Below, piece after piece: positions 1-13,300 of a stretch of DNA of 64,000 nt (position 1 is the stretch's first letter; each line of letters opens with the position of its first letter). Below the pieces are notes generated by a model. It had not been told where the DNA came from, did not search any database, and was given only the letters and a program-made list of their open reading frames with translations. The stretch comes from Siphonodentalium dalli (taxonomy: Eukaryota; Mollusca; Scaphopoda; Gadilida; Siphonodentaliidae): assembly GCA_032622095.1 (NCBI GenBank), contig CP136066.1, forward strand, positions 45,025,835 to 45,089,834, written 5' to 3'. Both the position numbers and the translations under genes were made by a program.

Positions 1-493
1 TATTTTGGGCCGAGAAACTCACATACCAAATTTGGTTCCGATCAGATAAAAAATGTTTGAGTTATGGCAGAATGCGTGAATTCTAAGTCGAAAAAGGGCC
101 ATAACTCTGTAAAAATAAGTCGGATCAAACCCATATTCGAACTCGATCTGTATTTTGGGCTGAAAACCCTATATACAAAATTTGGTTTTGATCAGGTAGA
201 AAATGTTTGAGTTATCGCATTACACGTAAAGTGTCTACGGACGGACAGACAGACGGACGGACAGACAGACGGACAGCAGGGCTCAAAATACATTTAATTT
301 TACGAGAATCAAATGCTGAATCATGTTAGTCATAAAGCACTGCAAATTGTAAAGTTTTGTGAGAATCATTACGGGAATCGATTCGGTGATTCTCATCGAA
401 TCTTGAAGCCTGGACAGACGGACGGACACACGACGAGTGGTCAATCCGGACAACGACACTATGTTTACCATACTATGGTATGGGTAAACATAA
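1..493. repeat. Dispersed repeat R1 with ACGG-type tract and terminal hairpin (left-truncated)
   Basis: The text from base 1 recurs at 9473-9590 and 37677-37911, with shared phrases about a call to 'gggccataactctg' and 'cggatcaaaccc'. Each long copy runs into a GACGGACAGACGG simple tract (240-275 here) and then a hairpin: GTTTACCATAC pairs with GTATGGGTAAAC at 461-492. The body consists of two related blocks (1-90 and 100-235), so it has a tandem core. This layout resembles bivalve 'pearl'-type elements; that family assignment is from memory and unchecked. Confidence 0.7.
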
Positions 494-640
494 AAATTGA
501 TTGAAAAAAGAAGGAATAACAATCTCACACAAAATAGCATCCACAGATGGTCAGCTCGATGGACAAGGTGATTCCAACATACAAATATATATATATGAGA
601 GTATAGACCCTATTGCTTTATAAATATCAAAATCTATTAA

Positions 641-897
641 CCCTTCCATGACTGGAGCTTCTTGAAATTTTGCGAAAACCCTGTGCCAATGCATTCTCTT
701 ATATAATCGACTCTCCCATATGGAGCCTCGCATATTATATATAAGAGAATACATTGGCCTTACAATATTCACCTTGACCTTATAACCAGTGCATTCTCTT
801 ATATATTCGAGGCTCCCCATGGGAGAATCGCATATCTAAGACAATGCATTGGCACAGGATCTTTAATGCTGCACAAGCTCTGCTCCCGTCATGAACA
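641..897. mobile_element. Degenerate TTAA element, subfamily B
   Basis: It starts after TTAA (637-640) with CCCTTCCATGACTGGAGC and ends near GCTCCCGTCATGAACAG, a decayed inverted copy. Inside are two palindromic modules of the kind CCAATGCATTCTCTTATATA, each folding back on itself. It lies just beyond the donor of ARID4 exon 13. The TTAA target and CCC...GGG ends suggest piggyBac-type mobilisation, which is inference. Confidence 0.7.
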
Positions 898-948
898 GTA
901 AAATAATAGAAATTTCTGCCATATCCCACCTCTGCACCCATATCCTAC

Positions 949-1306
949 CTGGAGTTTTTAGCTCCTCTTTTTTCCCAGTCTTTCCTTCATCTTTTTTTGA
1001 CACTGGAGTTTTTACCTCCTCCTTTTTAACCGTTGCTGTTTTCTCGTCTTTTTTGCTGGCAGGCTCTTTTTTAGCCGACTGCTTTGAGTCATCTTTCTTT
1101 GAGGCGGATGTTTTTGTGTCATCCTTCCGTGATGCTGCTGACCCACTATCGTCTCTTGGTGTCAATCGACCGTCCTCTTTCTTCAACAACCGCCCTCCCC
1201 TCCTTGGTGTATGTGATGAATCCGCATCAGAGTCTGATTCACTGTCGTTACCGAAATCTAGTTGTCGTCCCTTGGTTATTTTCTCACTTGGTCCAGCTTT
1301 CGGGCT
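949..1306 (-). CDS. ARID4: ARID4 exon 13: Lys/Glu/Asp-rich linker
   Basis: The acceptor is TTTTTTAG before AGC and the donor is CTCCAG before GTAGGA; phase 0 in, phase 1 out, 119 codons plus one base. It begins SPKAGPSEK, passes an acidic serine stretch ([12 protein letters not shown]), and ends in degenerate repeats of the type SKKDD/AKKEP/SKKDE/VKKEE. This is a disordered, charged linker like those after the ARID in ARID4 proteins. It is the last exon in the window; the gene continues to the left. Confidence 0.85.
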
Positions 1307-4300
1307 CTAAAAAATAATATCTAAATTCAGAAAAATGTTAAGTGAAATTAAAACATATCATGCCAAAAAACAAATTTGTGTTCTCAAGCGCTTATCTCTT
1401 CACCTAGGGAGGGAAATTATACAAATTTAAATGAAATTTTCACTCATTTTAAAATAATTATCTAAATTTTGTATTACTAGTATTCAAAATTGGCTTATGT
1501 TGAAGATATGTTGAAGGATTTTGTTATAAGTCTTGCACCTCAAATGTTCAAATTTAATGAAAGTTGACAAAAATATAACAAAATGTGTTTCCTTTTATAA
1601 CAGACAACTATTATTAACCCTTCCATGACTGGACCAGCTGAATCTTTAATGCTGCACCAGCGCAGCTCCTGTTATGAAAGGGTTAATAGGTTAACATTAA
1701 AAAAGCATTGATGTTCAGACCAAACACACCATAGCTATGAATTCAAAGGTGAAAATAAATCATATAGATACATACTGCAGCTGCTCTGGGAGATCGTTGG
1801 AGATTTCTTGAGAATAAACTAGAGGTGTGACTGTCCCAATGGGACTAAAGATGTTTCACATGTCAGTAAGCATTTAGTTAAAATAATAAAATAACAGATT
1901 CCCATTGCAGTTGCACAACCCTAACCCTAATCCGAAACCTATTGACCGAAGAATGTAGGAATAAAAGCTCTGACAAAATTATGCATGTTGCGAAAAAAAG
2001 TCGAAAAAGGGAAAAAAATCCTCAAAAAAAGTCAGACAGAGGTCATAATCGCAGGTGCACAGGTTCCCATGGTACTAAATATCTGTGCAAAGATTCAAAA
2101 ACATTGGCTGAAAAATGTAGGAATAAAAGTTCGACAAAATTAAGCATGTTGCAAAAAAAATTCTAAATAAAAAATGGGGATAACTCCACCAAAAAAAGTC
2201 GAACAGTCATCATTATCGCAGGTGCACAGATTCCCATGGTACCAAATATCTGTGCCAAGTTTTTTTTAAATTGACCAAAATGGAGGAATAAAAGCTGGGA
2301 CAAAATTATACATGTTGCGAAAAAAGTCAGACGACGTCATAATCACAGGTTCACAGGTTCCCAAGGGGCACGATGTCGGTGCCAAATTTCACGGAAAAAC
2401 TCCGGATAACGAATGACGGACGGACGGACGACGGACAAGCTGATTCCAGTATACCCCCCCCCCACAACTTTGTTGCGGGGGATATAATCATATAGATACA
2501 TACTGCAGCTACCCTGGGAGATCGTGGGGATTTCATTAGTTCTTTGTCTCTGAATACGATGATACTTCGTCCAGAACCGTGACGATTTCTTCCTGGTCTA
2601 CTGATTGTTCCCATGGTACTACCAAGCTTCCGATAAAAATCTTCAAACGCATGTAAATACCTGAAAAATGATTTATAAATGTCCTGATAAAGAAAACGAA
2701 GGGTGCAGCACATACCCTCATTTGGATTTAATTGATTAGTGGCCATAAGTAAAGTCCCAAATTATTAAATGCCAACATAGTCATTGCAATTTGCACATTC
2801 CTTATCTTCTTTTAGCTGCAAAAAATATATGTGGATGGAGTGAAATAAATAACTCCAGAAGGTTTAAAGTGATAAGACTTAAAATTTGATCAGATTAGTC
2901 AGTGTTGGTATTATAAGCCAATAGATGGCTCATTTTCTTATTTGAAATGTAATACTGGACAGTGTTTCCTGTCAGTACATAGTATGTTATACAGCGCTAT
3001 GTGGGGTAGCATCACTAAATTCACCCTCTGGGGACCTCATTCTGCAAATGACAGACACCCTATTTCAAGGCTTGTCGGCACGCATAATAATGTAAGGGCT
3101 TAGCACAATGATGACAATGCCGGAAATTTCTTATTAAGTTAATTATTAGAATATAATTATGATATTTGCTTTGTGTTGGGTTATTTAAGTTGAGATAAAC
3201 ATGGGTGATAAGGGTGGTTGAACAATTTTGTCAACATGAAAAGTCACATTTAAAATGGACTATATTTTTTCTTGAAGGTCTCTTTACTTCCTCTTGGGTT
3301 CTGATTAGGAAATCAATATTAATTTGTTTAACCCCAGCTGCTTCCAAATCAATTTTCCTTGCTAAAATGTGATTATATGATCAAATGGATATCTAATTCA
3401 TCACAATTATATACAAATATTAACCTTGTCCACTAAATTCGATTTCAGTCTTGATAAAGCTCGGCTCGAATCAAATTTAGTGCACTTGGTTAATAAATAT
3501 TGTACAGAATTGTAACCCATTAGAGATCCTCTAAGCATGGTTTCTACTAAATATAACAGGTTGGTCATGACAAATAAAGCTGGATTGTCTCCCTTGATAA
3601 AATTAGTATGACTTACTTTTTATAGGCATTTTTTAACTGTGATGCTGCTGTGTTCGATGCTGGAAGTCCGACCTTTGTATGGACTAGTCCCCACTTCATT
3701 TGACTCGTAGCCTGAAATTAAGCAAGTAACCCTTTCATGACGGGAGCTGCAATGGTGCTGCTTTAAAGATCATGTGCCAAGACATTCTCTTATATATGCG
3801 AGTCTCACATATGGAGTCTCAATTATATAAGAGAATGCTCTGGCTTACAAGATCAAGGTAAATATTGTTAGGCCAATGCATTCTCTTATATATGAGGCTC
3901 CCTATGGGAGACTTGCATATATAAGAGAATGCATTGGCACATGGTTTTTGCTGAGAAGATATTTCGGCAGAGCCAAGCTATTGACTACTGTTGATGGATT
4001 CGGTGACAGCTACATCTTATAGAGTGAAAGGACAATCAGATTGGTAATAAAATATCAGTTAGAATACTAGAACAGTTTTACCAGTTAATAAATTATTAAA
4101 ACTATCAGCCAATTTGTCAAAATTTGTCAGAAAATATAAATTTCCAAAAGTTGGCCTATGGCTATATTAAAATCTTCTCAAGTCTTCAGACTCTAGCACT
4201 TAAAGGCCCACTTAATTTTCGAGTCACTGATAATTTTTTAACCGTATATAAGTGCCTTGATATACGGTTTTAATAACAATCTATGCCATGAAATATGATT

Positions 4301-7300
4301 AAAATACTATAATTTACCACCATTTGAAACATCTGTGTCTCAGAAGATGCCCATAGAATAATAGAAAACAGCTGAAATCATAGTAAGATTTCCCCCGTTA
4401 TTATTCCCATAATGCAACAGAATTCAAACTACAAATGTATTTTCAATGGAAGGGGAATAACTCTATCTTTAAGATATAGAGTTATTCCTAGGGGTGCCAC
4501 GATTAATCGTATTATCGATGAACTGTTGATAAAGCCGATAATCGATTACCAATCGATTAATCTGCGTTATTTATTTCGGACTTCGGAAAGTGATGGGTAT
4601 TATTGATGTATATCGTGTTTGTTTTACACAGTTTAATCTACAACCGAAGGGTTAACAACCTTTGATCGTGCATCAAAGAGATTCCGACAACATGAGTACT
4701 ACTAATATATGTTGCAAACAGTGGGCAGTTCATTTTATGATACGACATGGTTACTCTTTGGGTCATTGTATATTCTACAAATTGGCGGCACTGCGGCTTT
4801 GAACTTGTGGCAACGTCATTGTATATTTCTACAAGAAAGACGGCACAATGTCTTTGAAATGTGCCGACTGTCAACGTGTTCAATGATCTGAATGCACTCG
4901 CCCTGATTGGACCAATGGGGAAATGATTGATATTCTCTCGAAACCAGGAACCTACTGCATTTTAATCAGCGATGTTCTCCGCGATGTCATTTGCGAGTAT
5001 ACTTCGTCTGCATGAGTATACTTAGATGGTACTAGTACAGACTATCACTTATCGTGTGGTGACTGCTGAATGAAACTCACTATTATCAATTTCTTAACTT
5101 ACTCTGAGTCCTGAAATTTCCGGGTGGGTTCCCACCTTTGGGATTTTTATCCACACTATGGAAGTTTGCTGAAACTTATAGTTTCCGTAACATTGGATTC
5201 CTTTTTTTTAGGAACTGCCGGCGGTCCGTCGTGCATTCCTACTTTTATATTGTTTGTATGTTTGGCTATTCATAACACTGAAATTAATGGCTACGTTCGT
5301 TCTAACTCACAATTATTATAACCATGACATCACTGAGAAACGTGCTGGTATTGATTACATTGAGCTCATTAGTCATTACCGGTGGTTTATGGTGCACATT
5401 AACGTAAAAATTACATCAGCCGATTTTTATAACCAACACCCAGCCAATAGGCCATATTACGGAATATTTCCACTGTTATTAACATTAGGTACGATTAATC
5501 GATTATAATTGATTATTGACGAACGATTATCGATTATCAAAATCAATAATTGTGGCGCCTCTAGTTATTCCCCATCCATTGAAAATAATACACTTTGCGC
5601 TAAAATCCAGATGAGAACTCAACAGAAACAACATGTTCACAGTTTATTGCACTGGATAAGTTGATAATACAATGTTTTTGCAGATTCCTCTTTCAAAAGG
5701 TATATAATATGGCATAAATTTTATATACTGTGATTTGGGGGTTCGAAATAAAGTGGGCCTTTAATAAAATATTAAAACTATCAGCCAATTTGTCAAAATT
5801 TGTCAGAAAATATAAATTTCCAAAAGTTGGCCTTTGGCTATACCAAAGACATATTATGGACTTGTTCGGGAGCATGAAATTGATAAGTTAGCACTCAGGA
5901 GTAATGCCAACTGGGGAATGTAGCATACTACTAACATCGCCAAAAATTTCTAAGAAATCAACCATATCACTCCATAGATTCGGGACGAAACTATCGGCGA
6001 TAATCTAACACAAATAATTTCGCCATCAAGACTCATTGCATTTAATTAATATATAAGAATGACGGTGTGTATCGTCAATGTGGATTAATATGCATAACAA
6101 ATAACTACCTTGACAAAAATTATTCTCAATTTATATCTGATCACCCTAACGGTAGTTTTTCACATCACTATAAAATCTTGTAAAGTCTTCAGACTCTAGT
6201 ACTTAAAGATCCATTGTTCCAAATCTCCAGTTACAACATATTTTTGATAAACAATTTACTCTATCTTCCTTGAAACTCACCCTGTTATATCCACCAATAT
6301 TCTGCACTAACTTGAACAATCGATACAGATTTAGGTCCTTGTTAGAAATGCTTGGTGCCTTGTTGATAGGAGTACCTGCAAAAAAAATGTAATATTTTGA
6401 TATAGCACCATGATTAATTACTAATTAAGGTCACACAGTTAAAGGAAGAAGGCATGTTTGAACCTCCAATTATGCATAAACAATTTGGTAGGAGGAATGA
6501 CAATATATACATAAAGGGCCAAATAAATAAAAGTTCAGTATTCTCAGGGACCTCCCTCATCACTGAAAGTTTCTTTTAACAAGACAGTCAATGATTGTGG
6601 GGTCGCTCACCAGACTGCAAAGACTGATAAGACTGGGACTCTGGAGACCACAACAGTCAGAACTTTTCATAATCACTTTAAAAGAAGTAGATATCTAAAG
6701 AGTTAAATCTAAAACAAAAAAATTGGAGTTATGTCCCTGGCCCCGCCCACATTTGACCCAGTGACCTGATTTGAACAAATCTGAACCCCAGTCACCCAAG
6801 GATCCTTCATACCAAATATAAACCCATATAGCCTGATGGTATTTGAGAAGAAGTCACTTTAAGAATACTATGGAGGGAAAGAGTTATGGCCCTGGCTTCG
6901 CAACTATTTCAAGTAAACTCATTTGAACAAATCTGAATGTGAGTCACCTAGGGAACATTCACACCAAATATGAAACCATTCGGTCTTATTGTTCTGAAGA
7001 TGTTTAAAAGAATTACTATGGTGGGAAAGAGTTATGGCCCTGGCTTCGCAACTATTTGATCCAGTGACCGCATTTGAACAAATCTGAATGAGAATCACCT
7101 AGGGAACATCCACACCAAATATGAACCCATTTGGTATTATGGTTCCAGAGGAGAAGATGTTCAAATAATTGTTGTCGGACGGATGGATGGACAGACGATA
7201 GACGGACGAGGAGTGGTGACTATAGCTCCGCCGGAGCACAGGTAGGGTGGCTGTTTGATAATTAAATCTCTTATCTCCGCCCCTATTTGAACAAACGTGA

Positions 7301-10300
7301 ATCCCCATCTATGAGATCCATTCATTTGGTAATTTCAGACATTAGATTTTAAGAGTTGAACTGAACTGATTTTCCTAAAATGACCCCAAATCTGAAAAAA
7401 TCTAAACCCAGTCACCGAAGGACCATCCATACCAAACATAATCTAAATAGTCCAGATGGTTCTTGAGAAGAAATTGTTTTAAGAATTACTATGGAAGGAA
7501 AGAGTTATGGCCCTGACTTCTCACATATTTGACCTGATGAACTCATTTGAACAAATCTGAATGTGAGTCACCTGGGGAACATCCACACCTAAATATATAA
7601 ACCCATTTGGTCTTTAATATGTATCTGGAGAAGAAAACAATTGATGGACGGATAGAGACATAATGACAGATGGATGGATGGGAGAACAGTCTGACATAGA
7701 GACTGACAAATTCAATCCAATATACCCCCCAAGTTTTCTTTGCAAAATCAGGGTATAATGAGTTCAACTGGATACTGGTGGTTAAGAACATAATATTCGA
7801 ACAGACAAGCGTGAACATAGTGTCTGACATTTGCAGAATGAGGTCCCCAAAGGGTGAATTTAATGACTCAATCCTGCAATGCGGGCTAGCATCACCAAAT
7901 TCACCCTCTGGGGACCTCATTCTGTGTATGCCTCAACTGCTATGGGAGACATAGCATTAGATTGAAGTTCTCCAGTTAAAGTTGGTGATGTGCACCCATT
8001 GGGCACCTCAATTATGCATTTTATATTCACAAATTAGGGGATATAGAAACTAAACAGAAGGGCTAAAGTAAGTAAAAATGTCAATTTAAGTGCCTATATA
8101 CTTCCCAGAAGATGAGGCCTAAGCAGAATGAGGACCCTGGCTAGTGTATTTGGTGATGCTAGACTGCCGTGCAGGGTAGCATAACTAAATTCACCCTCTG
8201 GGGACCTCATTCTGCAAATGCCAGATAGAAGACAAATTTAATCCAATATATACCCCCCCCCCCATATTTCTTTGAATATTAGTCGTATGATTTCATCTGG
8301 ATAAGTGGTGATTAAAACAATAATATGAAATGGCCAAACCTGAATTTAGTATGTCTGACATTTGCAGAATTAGGTCCCAAAAATGTGGATTTAATGACAA
8401 TATTCTGTAAGGCAGGCTAGCATCACCAAATTCATCCTCAATCTGATTAGGCCTCAATGGCCAATAAAACCAAGGAACAGATTGAAGTCCTACAGTTGAA
8501 GTTGGTGATACACACCCATTGAGCACCTCAATTATGCATTTTATCTTCTGCAAATTAGGGGGACATTGAAACTGAACAGGTGGAAAAAGTGACTAAATCA
8601 AACTGTCAATTTGATACTTAGGATACTTCCAAGAAGATGAGGACTAAGCAGAATTAGGTCCCTGGCAGGTGTATTTGGTGATGCTAGCATGCTGTATGGA
8701 ATAGCAACACTAAATTCACCATCTGGGGACCTCACTATGTAAATGTCAGACACACTATTTCCAGACTTGAAGAAATCAAAGCCATTCACAGTATCATTGA
8801 ATGTCAGTCATTAAATTGCTACAGACATGTTTAGATTAGAATAATACATGTCATCTGGCCAGTATATATAATTAATGACCTGTACCTTTACAGATATATA
8901 TGCCTCTGTGGTGAGAAGAGGTATTAAATTGAGAGGTGATATGGCTTGGAAGGGATGTTGGTTGATGGCAGGGTTGGGCCTGGGCCATATGGGAGGGGGT
9001 GGGTGGGGGAGGGTGGAATGTTTCCATAATTTCATTAAAGAGTAAAGTTTCATAACTCTGCAGATGTAATATATAATGGTGTCACTTTTTTTCAAATTTT
9101 AAAAAAAGTTTTAAAAAAAATTGTCCCAGAAGATGAGGCCTAAGCAGAATAAGGTAATTGAGGTGTATTTGGTGATGCTAGCCTGTTGTATGGGGTAGCA
9201 ACACTAAATTCACCATCTGGGGACTTCATTCTGCAAATGTCAGACACACTATGTCCAGGCTTGGAGAAATGAACAATGGACTATTCCTTGTAGACTCTGG
9301 TAGTTGTTTAGCTAATGTCATGTCTTGTAATGACAGACGATAAACTGGTCTGAAGCAAGCAGTATTCAGCAAGAGGATCGGGTGACCACACTATGATAAA
9401 TTGGCTTTTTCAATAATACAGGCTAGAGTGTCCTCTTAAAAATTAATAGTGCATAGCAAAGGGGTGTGAATTATAAAGGGCCATAACTCTGTTAAAATAT
9501 ATCGGATCAAACCCATATTTTAACTTGATCTGTATATAAGTGTCAAAATTTGGTGTTGATCAGATGAAAAATGTTTGAGTAATCCTGTCTTGGATGAATT
9601 CTATATCAAAACAAGAGTGGAAGGTGTTAAATAAACAATACCAAAATCCATACAGATGATGAACATGCTAAGAAAAATCTAGGTAAGAAATATGAGGCTG
9701 TGATGTGTCCTAAACAAAAATTAAAGGTCAAAATGCAAAAATTAAATTTTTTTTTTTAAAGTTATGTCCCTGGCTCTGCCCCTATTTGACCCAGTGACCC
9801 CATTTGAACAAATCTGAACCCCAGTCACCCAAGGTATCTCTGTACCAAATATAAGCTAAATCGGCCAAATATTATTTTAGAAGAAGTCATTGTAAGAATC
9901 ACTATGAGTTATGGCCCTGTTGTAAGAATTACTATGGAGGAATAGAGTTATGGCCCTTGTTTCGCAACTATTTGACCCAGTGACCTCATTTGAACAAATC
10001 TGAATGAGAGTCACCTAGGGAACATACACACCAAATATGAACCAATTCGGTATGATGGTTTAAGAGAAGATGTTTTTAAAAAAGTTGACGGACGGACAGA
10101 CGGACGGACAGACGGTCAGACGGACAGACAGACGGACGGACGGACGACGGACGAGGAGTGATGACTATAGCTCCACCGGAGACTTTGTCTCAGGTGAGCT
10201 AAAAAGTGCTGTCAAACTTTTTTTGGAACATTTTCTGTTAGAAATATTGGAATTAAACAATGAAAATTAATTTTGTTTTCTTTCTGGGGTATGTTTTCCC

Positions 10301-13300
10301 GATTTTGAGAAAAAATAAATTGTCTCCCTTCCTCATCTCAAAATTGAGATCTAATTGCCTGAGAACACAGGGCAAGCCTTGAAATAGAGTGTCTGTCATT
10401 TGCAGAATGAGGTCCCCAGAGGGTGAATTTAGTGATGCTACCCCGCATAGTGGGCTAGCATCACCAAATTCACCCTCTGGGGACCTCATTCTGCTTACAC
10501 CTCAGCAGAATGAGGTTCCCAGAGGATGAATTTGGTGATGCTAGCCCGCTATGCGGGGTAGCATCACTAAATTCACCCTCTGGGAACCTCATTCTGCAAA
10601 TGACAGACACCCTATTTCAAGGCTTGACACAGGGATTTTCTTTTAACCCTTCAATGACTGGAGCTTCCTGAAATTGTACCAATTTACTGTGCCATATATT
10701 CACTTATATATGCGAGTCTCTAACAGGGGGCCAAAGAATATTTACCTTGACCATGTAAATATTCTTTAAATTGACCTTGTAAGCCAGTGCATTCTCTTAT
10801 ACATGCAGAGACTCGAATATATAAGAAAATGCCCTGGCACAGGATGAATGCTGCACCAATGCAGCCCACATCATGGACCGCATGATAGGTTTAAATAAAA
10901 ATCATGTAAATATCCACAAGGGAATATTCAGTTATCAAAGGCTAATACTTTTGCGGGTCAGATAATTTGGACTAAGGCTTTGTGTTGACTGTACATCGCT
11001 AGAAATGAATGAATGGGAATCGATGACTGAACCATTACTTTACAAAATGGATACTTCCATTAAGTTATAAAGTATACATTGGAATGGTCTATTATTCATG
11101 AGAAGAGATGTTCAGGTAGTAAAAGCAAACGACTGTACAACGAAAAGCTAATACAAGTGCAGAAGGATTCATATTCAAGGGAGGGAAATAATCAGATAAT
11201 TAGTTCCAAGCCTTGAAATAATTATTGTCACGGTGCCTGTCAAAATGACAGACACCAAATGGATGGTGGCTGTCATTTTCTGGGCGGTGTCTGTCAAAAT
11301 TATGTGCTGTCAATTGTTCTCATATCTTATTTTTATGCGATAAATAATGCTGCAATACCATGTAAAATAATCTTCTGTGACCTTAAAAATTGACTCTCAG
11401 TGCTACTGCTACCATCATGCTTTGTTTTTAATAGAAATTTGTCGATCCATCAACCCAAGATCTATTAAAGTCCTTTCGAATTTCGATTTCCTTGACTTCA
11501 GAGAAGCAGTATTTGCATTTTAAAGTGGGTAACAACCCCCTTCTTGTCATCGAATTGAATTTGCAACCACCGAATAAGGTTGTGCTCCGGCAATTCGGAA
11601 ATCTATTTGTGAACTGTGGTTACTTTTACTGTTCGACCAGTGATCTCCCGTTTCATTATTTCATTTCATTAAATAGTGCTTTAAACTTCCGTACATCTAT
11701 CGTACTGCTAGACAAGGAGTACAGGCATTTTTTGTTTCTTAATTCTTATTTTAAAAATCGTATAAATGACCTTGATTTAAAACGTAAGTGTTAAAAGGTG
11801 AACGGTAAGCCAATAATTACGAACCGCACTTAAAACAAAACAAAACTTCCTAGTCGCTGACTGGGCGCGATTAAAGAACAACGCGATTTCTGATATAGTC
11901 ATAAGAAACTACACGATACATTCACGTATCTAATGGTTTTGTTCGATACAGATTTGCAAAGAAGCAAATTAACTTGACAGAAATGTCTTATTCAGTTATA
12001 TTTTATCTGATGGGAGTAGAAATATGCTGTCGGACCCGACCAGACACAAATTGTGTCGGTCAAAGATGTTTAGGTGACTGTCATTGACCGTGACCGACCA
12101 CTTATTTCAAGCCTTGATAAGTTCAACAAACGACCTATGGTTGAACTTATTATCTGAACATTTCCTTAAGAAACTACTAGTCAATAAGTATTTAGTAAAG
12201 AAAGGATTAATTATGGGAGCCTCACAGAATATTTAATAAGAGAATGCATTGGCAAAGGATATTTAATGCGGCTCCCGGCATGAAAAGGTTAATGGCCTGA
12301 ATTGAAGATTTCAGAACAATCTACTGATATAGCATTGAACCATGTTCTGTTTTGTTTCTTATAATTTGCCCTGAGAATAAGGTGCCAGTCATTTGCAGAA
12401 TGAGGTTCCCAGAGGGTGAATTTAGTGACACTATCCTGCATAGCGTGCTAGCATCACTAAATTAACCCTCTGGGAACCTCATTCTGCTTAGGCCTCATCT
12501 TCTCAGGAAAGTTTCTTTATTATCAAATTTCTATAGAAACTTCTTCACATGAGTTCTATTTCTTTTTTAGTTTAGTTAGTTTCTCTATATCCCCAAATTG
12601 GCAGAAGACACATTGCATAATCAAGGTTTCCAATGGGTGTACATCTCAATATTCACCATTTGGGAACTTCAATCTGAGTCTATGTCTCCCATAGCAGAAA
12701 AGGCCAAGCAGAATGAGATCCCCAGTGAGTGAATTTAGTGAAGCTAGCCCACTATGTGGGATAACGTCACTAAATTCACCCTCTGTGGACCTCATTCTGC
12801 AAATGACAGCTTCATGCAAAAATAGACGGCACTAATTTTTTTTCATTCATAGAATCTAGAATTGAACAGCCTTCACAATTGCTGGACAGACTATGCACTT
12901 TAACCAACTGAGCCCCCTTCTCAGAATATAATTAGTTACCTCTGTCATCCATAAATTTGAATAATTGTGCAACAAATCTGTCTTTTTCTTCACTCGGTTC
13001 CTCATCAGAACTCTGCAAAACAATTGAATATATATATTGGCACCTGTATTAAATATATATGCGGGTGCATGTATTAAATATATATACGGGTGCATGTATT
13101 AAATATATATATGGGTACATGTATTAAATATATATACAGGCACATGTGCATGTATTAAATATATATACAGGTGCATGTATTAAATATTTATAAAGATTCA
13201 TGTATTAAATATATATACGGGCACACATGCATGTATTATATATATATATACGGGCATATGTATTAAATATAAATACAGGTGCATGTATTAAATATATATA

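Noticed and set aside
240..285. Simple ACGG/ACAG microsatellite as an independent feature
   Set aside because: It is the standard tail of dispersed repeat R1, not a free microsatellite.
891..1310. Plus-strand open frame of 139 codons
   Set aside because: It is the antisense of the Lys-rich ARID4 exon 13, whose splice sites and phase support the minus strand.
1918..1935. CCCTAACCCTAA, telomere-like repeat
   Set aside because: Only two units are present, within ordinary intronic sequence; no array.
11492..11794. 100-codon open frame
   Set aside because: Inside the 11207-12116 element; non-ATG start and no recognised domain.
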